Shown: piece by piece, positions 48,884 through 57,769 of the stretch | How positions within the stretch are numbered: the stretch's first letter is position 1 | Layout: each line of letters begins with the position of its first letter | Assembly: GCF_024198175.1 (NCBI RefSeq) | Contig: NZ_JAJVKV010000006.1 | Location: 124,001-188,000 of the forward strand | From: Pyxidicoccus xibeiensis | GTDB lineage: Bacteria; Myxococcota; Myxococcia; Myxococcales; Myxococcaceae | Direction of reading: 5' to 3' | Length of the DNA stretch: 64,000 nt | The notes under the pieces: model-generated | What the model was told of the DNA's origin: nothing | What the model saw: the letters and a program-made list of their open reading frames with translations, nothing else | The model's database searches: none | Position numbers and translations under genes: made by a program

Positions 48884-50781
48884 TGGAGCAGGTGCTCCAC
48901 GAAGGTGCACAGCCGCTCGCGCTCGAAGGGCTTCTCCAGCAGCCCTCGCGTGTGGCGGCCCACGAACTCGCGCGCCTGCGCGGTGAAGGCGCCGCCCGTC
49001 ATCAACCCGGTGCGCAGCGCCAGCTCCGGCGCCAGCCGCTCCAGCTCCACCACGAAGTCCATCCCGCTCATGCCCGGCATCATCAGGTCACAGAGGATGG
49101 CATCGAACTGCTCTCCGGCGGACAGCAACTGGAGCGCCTCGCGCGCGTCCTGCACGGCGCGCACCTCGTACACGTCGCGCACCAGCCGGGCCACCGAGCT
49201 GCCCACGGCCGGCTCGTCGTCGATGAGCAGCAGCCGCCGGCGCGGCGCTCCCCGGCGGGGCTCGCGCGGCGGCATGCCCGGCTGTGCCGGGGCCTGCACC
49301 GCGCCCACGAGCGCGGGCAGCACCACGCGGAAGGTGCTCCCCCACCCTGGCGCGCTCTGGACTTCGATGCGCCCGCCCATGGCCTGGACCAGCGTGAGGC
49401 AGATGGACAGCCCCAGCCCGGTGCCCTCGCCCACGGACTTGGTGGTGAAGAACGGGTCGAAGATGCGGCGCTGCACCTCGGGCGTCATGCCGTGCCCGTT
49501 GTCCGCCACCTCCAGCTCCACCGAGCCGCCGCGGCCGGGGCGCAGGCAGATGCGCACCACGTTCTCATCCACCGCCCGCTCCGGCAGGGCCTGCAGCGCG
49601 TTCACCAGCAGATTGACCACCACCTGCCCCAGGCGCACCTCGTTGCCGTGCACGCGCGGCACCGGCTCGAGCGTGCACACCAGCCGGGCCCGGTGCGACA
49701 GCTCGTTGCGCACCAGCCGGAGCGCCCCGTCCACCACGCGGGTGATGTCCACCGGGCCGTGGCCGTCCTCCTCCGCGCGGGCGAAGGTGCGCAGGTCCCG
49801 GACGATGGCGTTGACGCGGCCGGCGCCCTCCTCCGCCTCCGCCACCACCTCGCGCAGCTCCGGAAGCTGCTCGGGCGCCAGCTCCGCCTGGGACAGCCGG
49901 TCGCGCAGGAAGGACAGGTTGGAGCTGACGTAGGCCAGCGGGTTGTTGATTTCGTGCGCCACGCCCGCGGCCAGCGTGCCCACCGAGGCCATGCGCTCGG
50001 CCAGCATCAGCTGTGACTCCAGCAGCTTGCGGTCCGTGACGTCCCGGATGACGGCGACGAGGAACGACTCACCGTCCGCGCTGCTGAAGGAGGCCTTCTT
50101 CGTCACCAGGTGGCGCGACTGGCCCGTGCTGCCGGTGTGCGTCTCCTCGTTCTCGTCGGTGACGCCGGAGCGGAAGACCTGCTCGTCCTTGCGCCAGAAG
50201 ACGTCCGCCTCGTGGGCGGGGACGAAGTCGTAGTCGGAGCGGCCCAGCAGCTCGTCCGCGGTGTGGCCCATGAACCGGCAGAAGGCGCTGTTGACGGCCA
50301 CCCAGCGGTGCTGCCGGTCCTTCACGAAGAGCGGGTCCGGCAGCGCGTCGAGCGCGCTGCGCAGGAAGTCCCCGGTGCGGCGCATGGACTGGAGGTCCGC
50401 TCCGGCGCGCTCCGCCTGCAGCCGCCGGCTCAGCGCCACCAGCCGCGCGCCCCAGTGCGCGCCCGGTGGGGCCACGCACTCGTCGGCGCCGGCCTCGGCG
50501 AGCGCCTCCGTGTCCGAGGGAGCACGCCCCGTCAGCAGCACGAAGTGCGTGCGCGACGCCACCCGGGACGCGTGGATGCGCTGACACGTCGCGAGGGCCG
50601 CCTCCAGCGGGCCGCCCTCGTCCCAGGCGACGACCAGGCCCTCCGTCACGGACTCGACGGGCAGCGCCACGGCCCCGGCCACACGCAGGACATGACAGGG
50701 CCGGCCCGCCTCGGACTCGCGCAACCTGCGCTCGATCTCCTCCGCTACGGCGGAGGGTACCGCCACCAGCGTTGCGTGCAC
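48880..50781 (-). CDS. hybrid sensor histidine kinase/response regulator, cytoplasmic
   Basis: A 633-residue kinase without membrane segments. The N-terminus (~1-125) resembles a degenerate receiver (THFVLLTGRAPSDTEALAEA, then GADECVAPPG) and is followed by a PAS domain (~145-255, LDALPDPLFVKDRQHRWVAV, VAVIRDVTDRKLLESQLML). HisKA has His276 in AAGVAHEINNPLAYVSSNLS. HATPase_c (~370-495) has DNGHGMTPEVQRRIFDPFFT and GEGTGLGLSICLTLVQAMGG. A C-terminal receiver carries the phosphoacceptor in ILCDLMMPGMSG and Lys in LLEKPF. The GTG at 50781 has GGGGAG seven bases before it; a TTG at 50844 is the alternative. No stand-alone partner regulator is adjacent. Confidence 0.88.
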   Translation of the reverse strand: MHATLVAVPSAVAEEIERRLRESEAGRPCHVLRVAGAVALPVESVTEGLVVAWDEGGPLEAALATCQRIHASRVASRTHFVLLTGRAPSDTEALAEAGADECVAPPGAHWGARLVALSRRLQAERAGADLQSMRRTGDFLRSALDALPDPLFVKDRQHRWVAVNSAFCRFMGHTADELLGRSDYDFVPAHEADVFWRKDEQVFRSGVTDENEETHTGSTGQSRHLVTKKASFSSADGESFLVAVIRDVTDRKLLESQLMLAERMASVGTLAAGVAHEINNPLAYVSSNLSFLRDRLSQAELAPEQLPELREVVAEAEEGAGRVNAIVRDLRTFARAEEDGHGPVDITRVVDGALRLVRNELSHRARLVCTLEPVPRVHGNEVRLGQVVVNLLVNALQALPERAVDENVVRICLRPGRGGSVELEVADNGHGMTPEVQRRIFDPFFTTKSVGEGTGLGLSICLTLVQAMGGRIEVQSAPGWGSTFRVVLPALVGAVQAPAQPGMPPREPRRGAPRRRLLLIDDEPAVGSSVARLVRDVYEVRAVQDAREALQLLSAGEQFDAILCDLMMPGMSGMDFVVELERLAPELALRTGLMTGGAFTAQAREFVGRHTRGLLEKPFERERLCTFVEHLLQ

Positions 50782-50877
50782 CCCGTCACTCCCCGGCCAC
50801 CAACAGGCCCTGCTGCCCGTGTGTACATGCAAGACACGGGACAAGCCGCGCGATTGCAGCGCCCCGAAGCGAAACGG

Positions 50878-51870
50878 TCAACGTCGCCCCCGTTTCGGGA
50901 TTCCATTGCCTCCGCGGCCAGAGGTTTCACGGACCCGCTGGGTCATCTTCGCCACCAGTCCGGGGCCCACACCACAGGCGGGCAGGAGGGAGCAGCGGGC
51001 GCAGTTGTCCGGGACGGGCTGGGCGGGGCAGGCGCCGCTCATGCCGTAGTGGCAGAGGGCGAAGTCGTAGCGCACGGGGTCGGCGGCATCCAGCGCGCGC
51101 AGCGAGGCGGTGACCTCCTCGGCGGTGCGCCACGTGAGGTCCTTGCGCCGGGTGAGGCCCAGGTGCTGCGAGATGCGGCCGATGTGCGTGTCCAGGGGGA
51201 TGAGGAGCGCGGCGGGGGGCACGCGCTTCCAGATGCCGAAGTCCACGGTGTCGGGGCCTCGCACCATCCACCGGAGGAAGAGGTTGAGGCGCTTGGCGGC
51301 GCCGGTGCCCAGGGGCGAGGGCAGCAGGTGGTGCAGGCCACGCTCCGGGCCGAGCGCGGCGCGCAGCGCGTCCATGGGCACCTGGCGCAGGCCGGTGGTG
51401 AAGGCGTCCAGCGCGCCGTGCAGCGTGCCGCGGGCCTCCAAGCCCTGGACGAAGAGGGCCTCCAGGCTGCCGTGCTCGCGCAGCGCGCGGCCCATGCCGA
51501 GCAGGAGGACGGCGACGTCGGTGCCCACGTTGAAGCGGTAGACGAAGCCCGACAGCAGGGCGCAGGCGCCGGACACGTCGAGCGCGCGGACGAAAGCGGC
51601 GGGCGAGGGGCCCATGCGCCGCAGGAGGGCGTCCACCTTGGGGCGGAACAGGTCCGCGCGGCCGTAGGCCAGGGCGGCGGCGAGCAGCGCGCTGACCTCG
51701 ATGTCGCGCGCGTCGGTGTAGCGGTGGGGGAACTCCACCGGGTCGAAGCCAATGCGGGCGCGGGCGTCGGTGGAGGCCAGGAAGGCGTCCAGCCTCGGGC
51801 GCAGGTGGTCGGCCGCCTGGGGGGTGAGCCCGGTGTCGCGGGCGGTGCGCCGGCTGGAGCGCGGTGTCAC
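50878..51870 (-). CDS. TIGR02757 (DUF2400) family protein
   Basis: A 330-residue protein. FPHRYTDARDIEVSALLAAA with LAYGRA following is the family signature near residue 50. Further blocks are GSLEALFVQGLEARGTLHGA and RLNLFLRWMVRGPDTVDFGI. The C-terminus has a Cys cluster (CHYGMSGACPAQ, then CARCSLLPAC) that could ligate an iron-sulfur cluster or zinc, as in HhH-type DNA glycosylases, with which this family shares an alpha-helical architecture. A DNA-repair role is suggested but unproven. The start is a GTG at 51870 with GGGAG nine bases upstream; the open frame extends to 51945. It is divergent from nothing and convergent with nothing close, so monocistronic. Confidence 0.75.
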   Translation of the reverse strand: MTPRSSRRTARDTGLTPQAADHLRPRLDAFLASTDARARIGFDPVEFPHRYTDARDIEVSALLAAALAYGRADLFRPKVDALLRRMGPSPAAFVRALDVSGACALLSGFVYRFNVGTDVAVLLLGMGRALREHGSLEALFVQGLEARGTLHGALDAFTTGLRQVPMDALRAALGPERGLHHLLPSPLGTGAAKRLNLFLRWMVRGPDTVDFGIWKRVPPAALLIPLDTHIGRISQHLGLTRRKDLTWRTAEEVTASLRALDAADPVRYDFALCHYGMSGACPAQPVPDNCARCSLLPACGVGPGLVAKMTQRVRETSGRGGNGIPKRGRR

Positions 51871-51987
51871 GTCGGAAGCTCCCAAATGTCCCTGGAACGG
51901 CTGCCTGGGCGTCAAGCTTCCCGGACTCGCGCGGATGCACGGCATCCCCCCTCCTCCGGGACTGAGGAAGGGGGACGGGTCAGCAGG

Positions 51988-54066
51988 CTACGGCTGCACG
52001 GCGAACACGAGGTCGTCGTGGTCGTTATAGGAGCTCGTGCCGCAGGCGGTCGGGCTCCCGCCGTAGCGGAACCGTGCGCGCACGGCCTGCACGGCGCCGG
52101 CGGGCAGCGTGTACGTCGTGGACAGCACCTGCCGGCCCTTGGCGGTCGGACGCAGCGTGGCGATGAACGTCCACGCCGGGCTGCCGGAGGTGGCGGCGTT
52201 GCCCGTGTAGTACAGGTCCAGCTTGTCGTTGGTGACGTTGAAGCACCACACCGTCGCCTCGATGCGCACCAGCTTGCCCGGACCGAAGGGCGTCCCGTCC
52301 ACCGTGGCCACCTTGATGTGGTCGTTGGACTCGTCCGAGTGGTAGCTGCCCGACAGGCCGTCCGAGCACGAGTTGTTGATGGTGTTCGGGAAGTTCACCT
52401 CGGGCCCCAGGTTGGCGCGGCCGTTGAGCAGCGCGCCGGAGTCACACGACTCCGAGACGGAGAAGCAGCGGGGCGCCCGCAGCGCCGGGTCATACCCCGC
52501 GACGCTGGCGGAGTTGCTCACCGTCACCTGGATGGCGCTCGTCGCCGGGAGGTTCACCCTGTCGTAGGCGCGCGCCTCCAGCGTGTGCGCGCCGTTGGGG
52601 GTGGCCCCCGTGTCCCAGGTGAAGGTGTACGGCGCGACGGTGTCCGTGAACTTCACCGCACCGTCCACGAGGAACTCCACCCGGCTGATGCCCGAGGCAT
52701 CCGTGGCCGTCGTGGTGACGCTCACCGAGCCCGTCAACGTGGCGCCCGCCGCGGGCGCGGTGATGGCGACCGCGGGCTCCGTGGTGTCCGTAATCGTCAG
52801 CGTGCCCTCCGCCAGCTCCGCCACGAACGCGGAGGCAATCTTCGCGAACTTCAGGGCGTGCGCTCCGGTGACGTCCGTGTTGGCGAGCGTGTCGGCCGCG
52901 CTGTGGATTCTCTGGTTTCTGCCGTCGAACAGGGCCTCGAAGGGCATGGAGACCGGAAAGCCCGCCGAGTTCCAGGAGGCGTGGTCCGAGCACGCATAGT
53001 TGCACTGCGTGTTGGCCCACTGCACGCCCGGGATGTACGTGCCGATGAGGTTGGTGACGAACGTGTTCTGCGCGGCGTTGGTGAAGTCGGAGATGATGCC
53101 CACGTCCACCGTCGAGCCCTTGTAGTTCGTCATGTCCAGCTGGAGCACGCCAATCACGTTGCGGTTGTTGGCCTTGTGCTCCTGGGCAATCGCCTGCGAG
53201 CCCCGCAGGCCGACCTCCTCGGCGGCGTAAGCAATGAACTTCACCGTCTTCGCCGGGCGGTAGCCCTGGGCCATCGCCACTCGCAGCACCTCCGTGAGGG
53301 TGGCGATGCCGGAGGCATCATCGTCCGCGCCGGGCGCGGCGGGGTTCGTGGTCGAGCTGGTGGTGGAGTCCAGGTGCCCGCCGACGATGACGATTTCATC
53401 CGGGAACGTGGTGCCGGTGATGGTGGCGATGACCGACGGCTGGAGCCAGCTGTGGCCGAAGAGGGTGATGGCCACGTCGTCCCGGTCCAGGGGGACATAG
53501 CCCTGCCACTCGTCCGCCAGCCAGGCGGCCGCGGCCGCGCCCGTCTCCGACGTGAAGTAGCGCGTCGGGTAGGTCGTCGACAGGTGGGTGATGGTGGCGA
53601 GGATGTTCGCCGGGTCGAGGCCCGCCTGCATCGTGTTCACGAGGTAGGGGTTGTCCAGCGTGTAGTTGGCCGCGAGCGAGCGAGGCGTCTCCACCACGGG
53701 CGCGTTCATCGCCGCCAGCGCCTCGGCCTCCGTGCCGTGGTAGAAGAAGCCGCCGCAGCGGTGGAACTGGTTGTGCATCACCGCGGAGACCAGGGGCAGC
53801 TGGGACTCGGGAAGGCGCAGCGCGGTGACCTGCCCCTTCTCGCCGACGCGGGCGGGGGCGGCGAGCCCCTCCCCCATCAGCGCGGCGTTCACGAAGCCGA
53901 CGGCATCCGAGCCGATGGTGATCCACACCTCCGGATCCTTGGACTTCGCCGCCGGAGCCTTCTCGGCGGGAGCCTTCGCGTCAGGAGCCTTCGCAACGGG
54001 GGGCTTCGCGAAAGCCGAGACACAACCAAGCACCATGACGGCCGAAGCCAGGCGCTTCATGTTCAT
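51988..54066 (-). CDS. exported M28-family metallo-aminopeptidase with Ig-like and C-terminal domains
   Basis: A 692-residue enzyme. The signal sequence is MNMKRLASAVMVLGCVSAFA, followed by a low-complexity Lys/Ala/Pro segment and an N-terminal propeptide-like region (~45-165). The catalytic M28 domain has its zinc ligands in IVGGHLDSTTSS, APGADDDASGIATL, YAAEEVGLRGSQ, GVLQLDMTNYKG and QRIHSAADTLAN. An Ig-like domain (AVAITAPAAGATLTGSVSVT, then WDTGATPNGAHTLEARA) lies at ~455-550. The C-terminal part (~560-692, CFSVSESCDSGALLNG) has five or more Cys and is unassigned. GGAG six bases before the ATG at 54066 fixes the start. Likely an extracellular peptidase of the digestive secretome. Confidence 0.9.
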   Translation of the reverse strand: MNMKRLASAVMVLGCVSAFAKPPVAKAPDAKAPAEKAPAAKSKDPEVWITIGSDAVGFVNAALMGEGLAAPARVGEKGQVTALRLPESQLPLVSAVMHNQFHRCGGFFYHGTEAEALAAMNAPVVETPRSLAANYTLDNPYLVNTMQAGLDPANILATITHLSTTYPTRYFTSETGAAAAAWLADEWQGYVPLDRDDVAITLFGHSWLQPSVIATITGTTFPDEIVIVGGHLDSTTSSTTNPAAPGADDDASGIATLTEVLRVAMAQGYRPAKTVKFIAYAAEEVGLRGSQAIAQEHKANNRNVIGVLQLDMTNYKGSTVDVGIISDFTNAAQNTFVTNLIGTYIPGVQWANTQCNYACSDHASWNSAGFPVSMPFEALFDGRNQRIHSAADTLANTDVTGAHALKFAKIASAFVAELAEGTLTITDTTEPAVAITAPAAGATLTGSVSVTTTATDASGISRVEFLVDGAVKFTDTVAPYTFTWDTGATPNGAHTLEARAYDRVNLPATSAIQVTVSNSASVAGYDPALRAPRCFSVSESCDSGALLNGRANLGPEVNFPNTINNSCSDGLSGSYHSDESNDHIKVATVDGTPFGPGKLVRIEATVWCFNVTNDKLDLYYTGNAATSGSPAWTFIATLRPTAKGRQVLSTTYTLPAGAVQAVRARFRYGGSPTACGTSSYNDHDDLVFAVQP

Positions 54067-54131
54067 ACGCTTCTCCACTGCATGCGGGGGAACTGGTGCT
54101 GCGGGACCGAGGCAGCGGGCTTCACTGCCTA

Positions 54132-54144
54132 CACAGTGACTGTG
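54132..54144. promoter_or_regulatory. 13-bp palindrome in the promoter region of the M28 peptidase gene
   Basis: CACAGT-G-ACTGTG is a perfect 6-bp dyad around one base, about 65 bp upstream of the start at 54066. It lies in an A/T-richer patch (54120-54170) that should hold the promoter, so it could be an operator. Confidence 0.4.
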
Positions 54145-54223
54145 ACATTTTCCGTGATAACAGGGAAACGGTGTCGGTCCTGAAACAGCCGCAGCTCCTC
54201 CCAGCCTGGAGGAAGCGTCATTC

Positions 54224-54251
54224 GCTGAGAAAATGATTAAAAAAGCTCAGC
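54224..54251 (-). terminator. A/T-rich dyad at the end of the MoaB-like gene
   Basis: On the leftward transcript, GCTGAG pairs with CTCAGC across a U-rich stretch that includes six consecutive Ts just after the MoaB stop codon. The T-run and position suggest a terminator between moaB and the M28 promoter, although the stem itself is only 6 bp. Confidence 0.4.
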
Positions 54252-54957
54252 GTGTCAGCTCGCGGACGGCATGGCCCAGCTCCGGGAGGATGAGCGCGTC
54301 CAGCGCGAGCCGCACGGCCCTGGGTGAGCCTGGCAGTGCGAAGAGGATCATCCCCTGCCAGGTGCCCGCGGTGGCCCGGGACATCATCGCCGCGCTGCCA
54401 ATCTGCCGGTACGACAGCATCCGGAAGAGCTCGCCGAAGCCAGGCAGCTCCTTCTCGAACAGGGCCTGGAGCGTCTCCACCGTGGTGTCGCGCCGGCCAA
54501 TGCCCGTCCCGCCGTTGAACACCACGGCGCGCGCGCCCGCCTGCCGTGCCTGCTCCAGCGCGGCGCGGATGGCCTCCGGGTCGTCCTTCACCACCGTGTA
54601 GCCGGCGAGGCCATGCCCCGCGGCCTCCAGGGCCTCGCGCAGCACGCGGCCGCTCTCGTCCTTCGCCGCGTCCCGGCTGTCCGAGCACGTCACCACGAAC
54701 GCGCTCACGTGCACCGGCGCTCGCGCCTTGTGCTCCGCCGCCACGTCCGCGTCCGCGCCGCCGTGGGCATGGGCCTGGTCATGGGCATGCGGGGGGTGGT
54801 GGTGGTGCTCGTGCCCGTGGCCATGCTCGTGGTCATGGTGCGGATGCGCGGGCCCGTGGTGGTGCCCGTGCTCATGAGCGTGCTCGTGGTCGTGCTTGTG
54901 CCCGTGGTCATGACCGTGCTCGTGGTCATGGTCGTGGTCGTGCCCCTCGTGTGCCAT
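54247..54957 (-). CDS. MoaB-like molybdenum cofactor protein with histidine-rich N-terminal extension
   Basis: A 236-residue protein. The first ~65 residues are a metal-sequestering tail with about 32 His, alternating with Asp, Glu and Gly (MAHEGHDHDHDHEHGHDHGH and similar). The remaining ~160 form a MogA/MoaB domain: VSAFVVTCSDSRDAAKDESG, VFNGGTGIGRRDTTVETLQA and FALPGSPRAVRLALDALILP, all conserved. The G-G-T-G motif and the Asp in DTTVE that bind molybdopterin are kept. MoaB catalyses molybdopterin adenylation before molybdate insertion. The His tail, encoded by strongly skewed GAC/CAC-type codons, could store or deliver Zn, Ni or Cu. It is 29 bp downstream of the Rieske gene, same strand. 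Confidence 0.9.
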   Translation of the reverse strand: MAHEGHDHDHDHEHGHDHGHKHDHEHAHEHGHHHGPAHPHHDHEHGHGHEHHHHPPHAHDQAHAHGGADADVAAEHKARAPVHVSAFVVTCSDSRDAAKDESGRVLREALEAAGHGLAGYTVVKDDPEAIRAALEQARQAGARAVVFNGGTGIGRRDTTVETLQALFEKELPGFGELFRMLSYRQIGSAAMMSRATAGTWQGMILFALPGSPRAVRLALDALILPELGHAVRELTR

Positions 54958-54986
54958 GGCGGTGCTCCGGTGCGCGCGTGGGCGCC

Positions 54987-55304
54987 TCAGGTGTTGTCGG
55001 GCAGCTCGACGACGAGGGTTCCGTCCTGGACCTCGACCGTCACTGTCGGCTGGTCGTCACAGACGCCCGGGGACGTCTCGTTGCGCCCGGTGTCCATGTC
55101 GAAGCCGACCTCGTGGCACGGACAGACGACCAGGTTTTCCTCGATGCGACCGCCCGACAGCAGGCAGCCCGCGTGGTTGCACCAGTCGTCGAGCCCCTTG
55201 TAGCGGCCCTGGATCTTCGCGATACACACGTTGCGCTTGCCGACTTCGTAGCCGCGCATCTCCCGTTCGGCGAAATCCGCCGGACCCAGCTTGATCTTCG
55301 TCAT
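54987..55304 (-). CDS. Rieske [2Fe-2S] ferredoxin-like protein
   Basis: A 105-residue soluble protein with the full Rieske set: CNHAGCLLSGG (Cys, His; residues ~42-52) and CPCHEVGFD (Cys, His; ~60-68). Unlike the gene at 11515, the second motif is CPCH rather than CSWH, closer to dioxygenase-ferredoxin and assimilatory nitrite reductase small-subunit types. AAGGA five bases before the ATG at 55304 sets the start. It is transcribed with the MoaB-like gene and divergent from polX. The electron acceptor is not encoded nearby. A link between the cluster protein and molybdenum cofactor assembly is possible but unproven. Confidence 0.86.
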   Translation of the reverse strand: MTKIKLGPADFAEREMRGYEVGKRNVCIAKIQGRYKGLDDWCNHAGCLLSGGRIEENLVVCPCHEVGFDMDTGRNETSPGVCDDQPTVTVEVQDGTLVVELPDNT

Positions 55305-55371
55305 CGCGGTCCTTTTTCCCACAATGCAGGTCGGCCTGCACCCCCGTTCCCCGGGCATTACCTTCCCCACC

Positions 55372-57126
55372 GTGACTCCAGACGTCAGCCCCCCCACCGT
55401 CGACAAGGCGGCAGTTGCCCAGGTCCTCCGGGACATCTCCATCCTGCTCCAGCTCCAGGGAGAGGGCGGATACCGCGTGCGCGCGTACGACATGGGCGCG
55501 GACCGCATCGTCGGCCTGCCCCAGGAGCTGGGGCCGCTCGTCGCGGAGGGCCGCCTGGAGAGCCTGCCGGGCATCGGCCCCGCGCTCGCCGAGAAGATCA
55601 CCGAGCTGGTGACCACCGGACGCCTGCGCTACTTCGAGGAGCTGAAGGCGAAGTTCCCCCCGGGCCTGCTGGAGCTGACGCGGCTGCCGGACATCGGCCC
55701 CAAGAAGGTGGCCGCGCTCTGGCGCGAGCTCCAGGTGGGCAGCGTGGAGGACCTGGAGCGCGCCTGCCGCGAGGGCCGGGTGCGCCAGCTCAAGGGCTTC
55801 GGTGAGAAGAGCGAGGCGAAGATGCTGGAGGGCATCGCCGTGTACCGGCGCGCCCGCGGCGAGCGCAAGCTGCTGGGGGACGTGCTGCCCATCGCCGAGG
55901 CCCTGCTGGAGCGGATGAAGGCCGCCCCCGGCGTGGTGCGCGCCAGCCTGGGTGGCAGCGTGCGCCGCCGCGCGGAGACGGTGGCGGACGTGGACATCAT
56001 CGCCTCGGCGCCGGACCCGGTGCCCGTGCTGGACGCGCTGGCCCACGCGCCGGGCGTGGCGGCGGTGCTGGGCAAGGGCGGCAGCAAGTGCTCCGTGCGG
56101 CTGGAGGCGGGAGACCTGCAGGTGGACCTGCGGGTGCTGCCGGACGAGGACTACGCCACCGCCCTGCACCACTTCACCGGCTCCAAGGCGCACCACATCC
56201 GCCTGCGCAACCTGGGCCAGGAGCGCGGCCTCAAGATTTCCGAGTGGGGCGTGCACCGCGAGGACGGCACCAAGGTGCCCGTGACGGACGAGGCCGGCCT
56301 CTACGCGCTGCTGGACATGCAGTACGTGCCGCCCGAGCTGCGCGAGGACAACGGCGAGGTGGAGGCCGCGCGCGAGGGCCGCCTGCCGCAGGACCTGGTG
56401 ACGCTGGAGGACGTGCAGGGCGCCGTCCACGCGCACAGCACCTGGTCCGACGGGAAGCACTCGCTGGAGGAGATGGCGCTCGCCGCGCGCGAGCTGGGCC
56501 TGAAGTACCTCACCGTCACCGAGCACAGCGAGGCGGCCATCTACGCCGGCGGCCTCAAGGTGGACGACCTCAAGCGCCAGTGGGAGGAAATCGACCGCGT
56601 CAACGCGGCGGTGCCCGGGGTGCGCCTGCTCAAGGGCATCGAGGTGGACATCCTCGAGTCCGGCGCGCTCGACTACGCCGACAGCGTGCTGGAGCAGCTC
56701 GAGGTGGTCATCGGCTCCATCCATGTGCGGCACGGCATGGACGAGGACCAGATGACGCGCCGGCTGCTCACCGCGCTGGACAACCCGTGCCTCCACATCC
56801 TCGGGCACCCCACCGGCCGCCTCCTGCAGAGCCGCGAGCCCTACCCCGTCCGCATGGAGGAGGTGCTGGAGCGGGCCGCCGAGCGCGGCGTGGCCGTGGA
56901 GGTCAACGGCAAGCCGGCGCGGCTGGACATCAAGGCCGAGTACATCCGCCAGGGCCTGAAGCACGGGGTGCGGCTGGTGGTGAGCTGTGACGCGCACCGG
57001 CGGGAGGACCTGCGCAACCTGGCCTTCGCCGTGGCCACCGCCCGCCGGGGCTGGGCGCGGAAGTCGGACATCCTGAACACCCTCCCGGCGGACCGGTTCA
57101 TCACCTCGCTGCGCGCCCGCCGGTGA
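55372..57126 (+). CDS. polX: DNA polymerase/3'-5' exonuclease PolX
   Basis: A 584-residue bacterial family X polymerase with a C-terminal PHP nuclease domain, for gap-filling in base-excision repair. The helix-hairpin-helix repeats are LESLPGIGPALAEKITELVT (~64-83) and LTRLPDIGPKKVAALWREL. The polymerase active site carries GGSVRRRAETVADVDII and VDLRVLPDEDYATALHHFTG. The PHP domain opens VHAHSTWSDGKHSLEEMALA (~355) and continues YLTVTEHSEAA and EVDIL, with the metal His/Asp/Glu residues kept. The length matches B. subtilis PolX (570). The start is a GTG at 55372; upstream ATGs at 55291 and 55324 extend into the divergent gene's promoter. Confidence 0.94.
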   Translation: MTPDVSPPTVDKAAVAQVLRDISILLQLQGEGGYRVRAYDMGADRIVGLPQELGPLVAEGRLESLPGIGPALAEKITELVTTGRLRYFEELKAKFPPGLLELTRLPDIGPKKVAALWRELQVGSVEDLERACREGRVRQLKGFGEKSEAKMLEGIAVYRRARGERKLLGDVLPIAEALLERMKAAPGVVRASLGGSVRRRAETVADVDIIASAPDPVPVLDALAHAPGVAAVLGKGGSKCSVRLEAGDLQVDLRVLPDEDYATALHHFTGSKAHHIRLRNLGQERGLKISEWGVHREDGTKVPVTDEAGLYALLDMQYVPPELREDNGEVEAAREGRLPQDLVTLEDVQGAVHAHSTWSDGKHSLEEMALAARELGLKYLTVTEHSEAAIYAGGLKVDDLKRQWEEIDRVNAAVPGVRLLKGIEVDILESGALDYADSVLEQLEVVIGSIHVRHGMDEDQMTRRLLTALDNPCLHILGHPTGRLLQSREPYPVRMEEVLERAAERGVAVEVNGKPARLDIKAEYIRQGLKHGVRLVVSCDAHRREDLRNLAFAVATARRGWARKSDILNTLPADRFITSLRARR

Positions 57127-57145
57127 TAGGCTGCGGCGCGCGCCG

Positions 57146-57769
57146 ATGTCCCGCCTGCTGCCGCTGCTCCTCTGTCTCGCCTGCCTGCCCCACCCCGCCC
57201 TCGCCGGGGAGGGCCGGCCCTCGCGCGCCGACCTGCAGCGGGTGATGGAGCAGCACGCGCGCTCGGTGGTGCGCGTGCGCGGCCCGAAGCAGGCCAGCCC
57301 GGGCGTCATCGTGGGCGCGGCCGGACAGGTGCTCACCTCCACGGAGCCGGTGGGCGGCGAGGCCTTCGTGGGCCTCAACGCCGCCACGGTGGAGCATGAC
57401 GGGAAGGCCCTGCCCGCCCGGGTGGTGCTGGCCAACGCGGCCCTCAAGGTCGCGGTGGTGGCCGCGCCGGACGGCACCTACCCGGCCGCGCCGGTGAAGC
57501 TGCTCAAGGAGGGCGACAGCCTCCGGGGGCGGTGGGTGGTGGGCGTCCTTCCGGCCACGAAGGCCCAGCCCGCGCGGCCCGTGTCCGCGCAGGTGGGCAG
57601 CGCCCCGGCGCCCTTCTTCGACGTGCCCCTGGCGCTGCCGGCGGGCAGCCCGGTGTTCGACTCGGACGGGCGGCTGGTGGCGGTGGTGGTGCAGCGCCAC
57701 CGGCGCGGCTGCCGGGTGCTGCCGCTGACCGAGGTGAAGGTGCAGCTCGCGTCGGCGGACGCGCCATGA
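57146..57769 (+). CDS. exported trypsin/HtrA-fold protein lacking the catalytic triad
   Basis: A 207-residue protein with a signal peptide (LLPLLLCLACLPHPALAGEG, cleavage near residue 20). The mature part follows the S1C fold: SVVRVRGPKQASPGVIVGAA, then QVLTSTEPVGG where HtrA has a catalytic His after VLT, NAALKVAVVAAP where the Asp lies in DLAVL, and LALPAGSPVFDSDGRLVAVV where GNSGGP carries the Ser. Each triad position is replaced (Glu, Lys and no GNSGG), so it should be a pseudoprotease: a binding, regulatory or scaffolding protein. Its stop overlaps the start of the intramembrane protease gene (ATGA at 57766-57769), implying the two products work together. Confidence 0.7.
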   Translation: MSRLLPLLLCLACLPHPALAGEGRPSRADLQRVMEQHARSVVRVRGPKQASPGVIVGAAGQVLTSTEPVGGEAFVGLNAATVEHDGKALPARVVLANAALKVAVVAAPDGTYPAAPVKLLKEGDSLRGRWVVGVLPATKAQPARPVSAQVGSAPAPFFDVPLALPAGSPVFDSDGRLVAVVVQRHRRGCRVLPLTEVKVQLASADAP

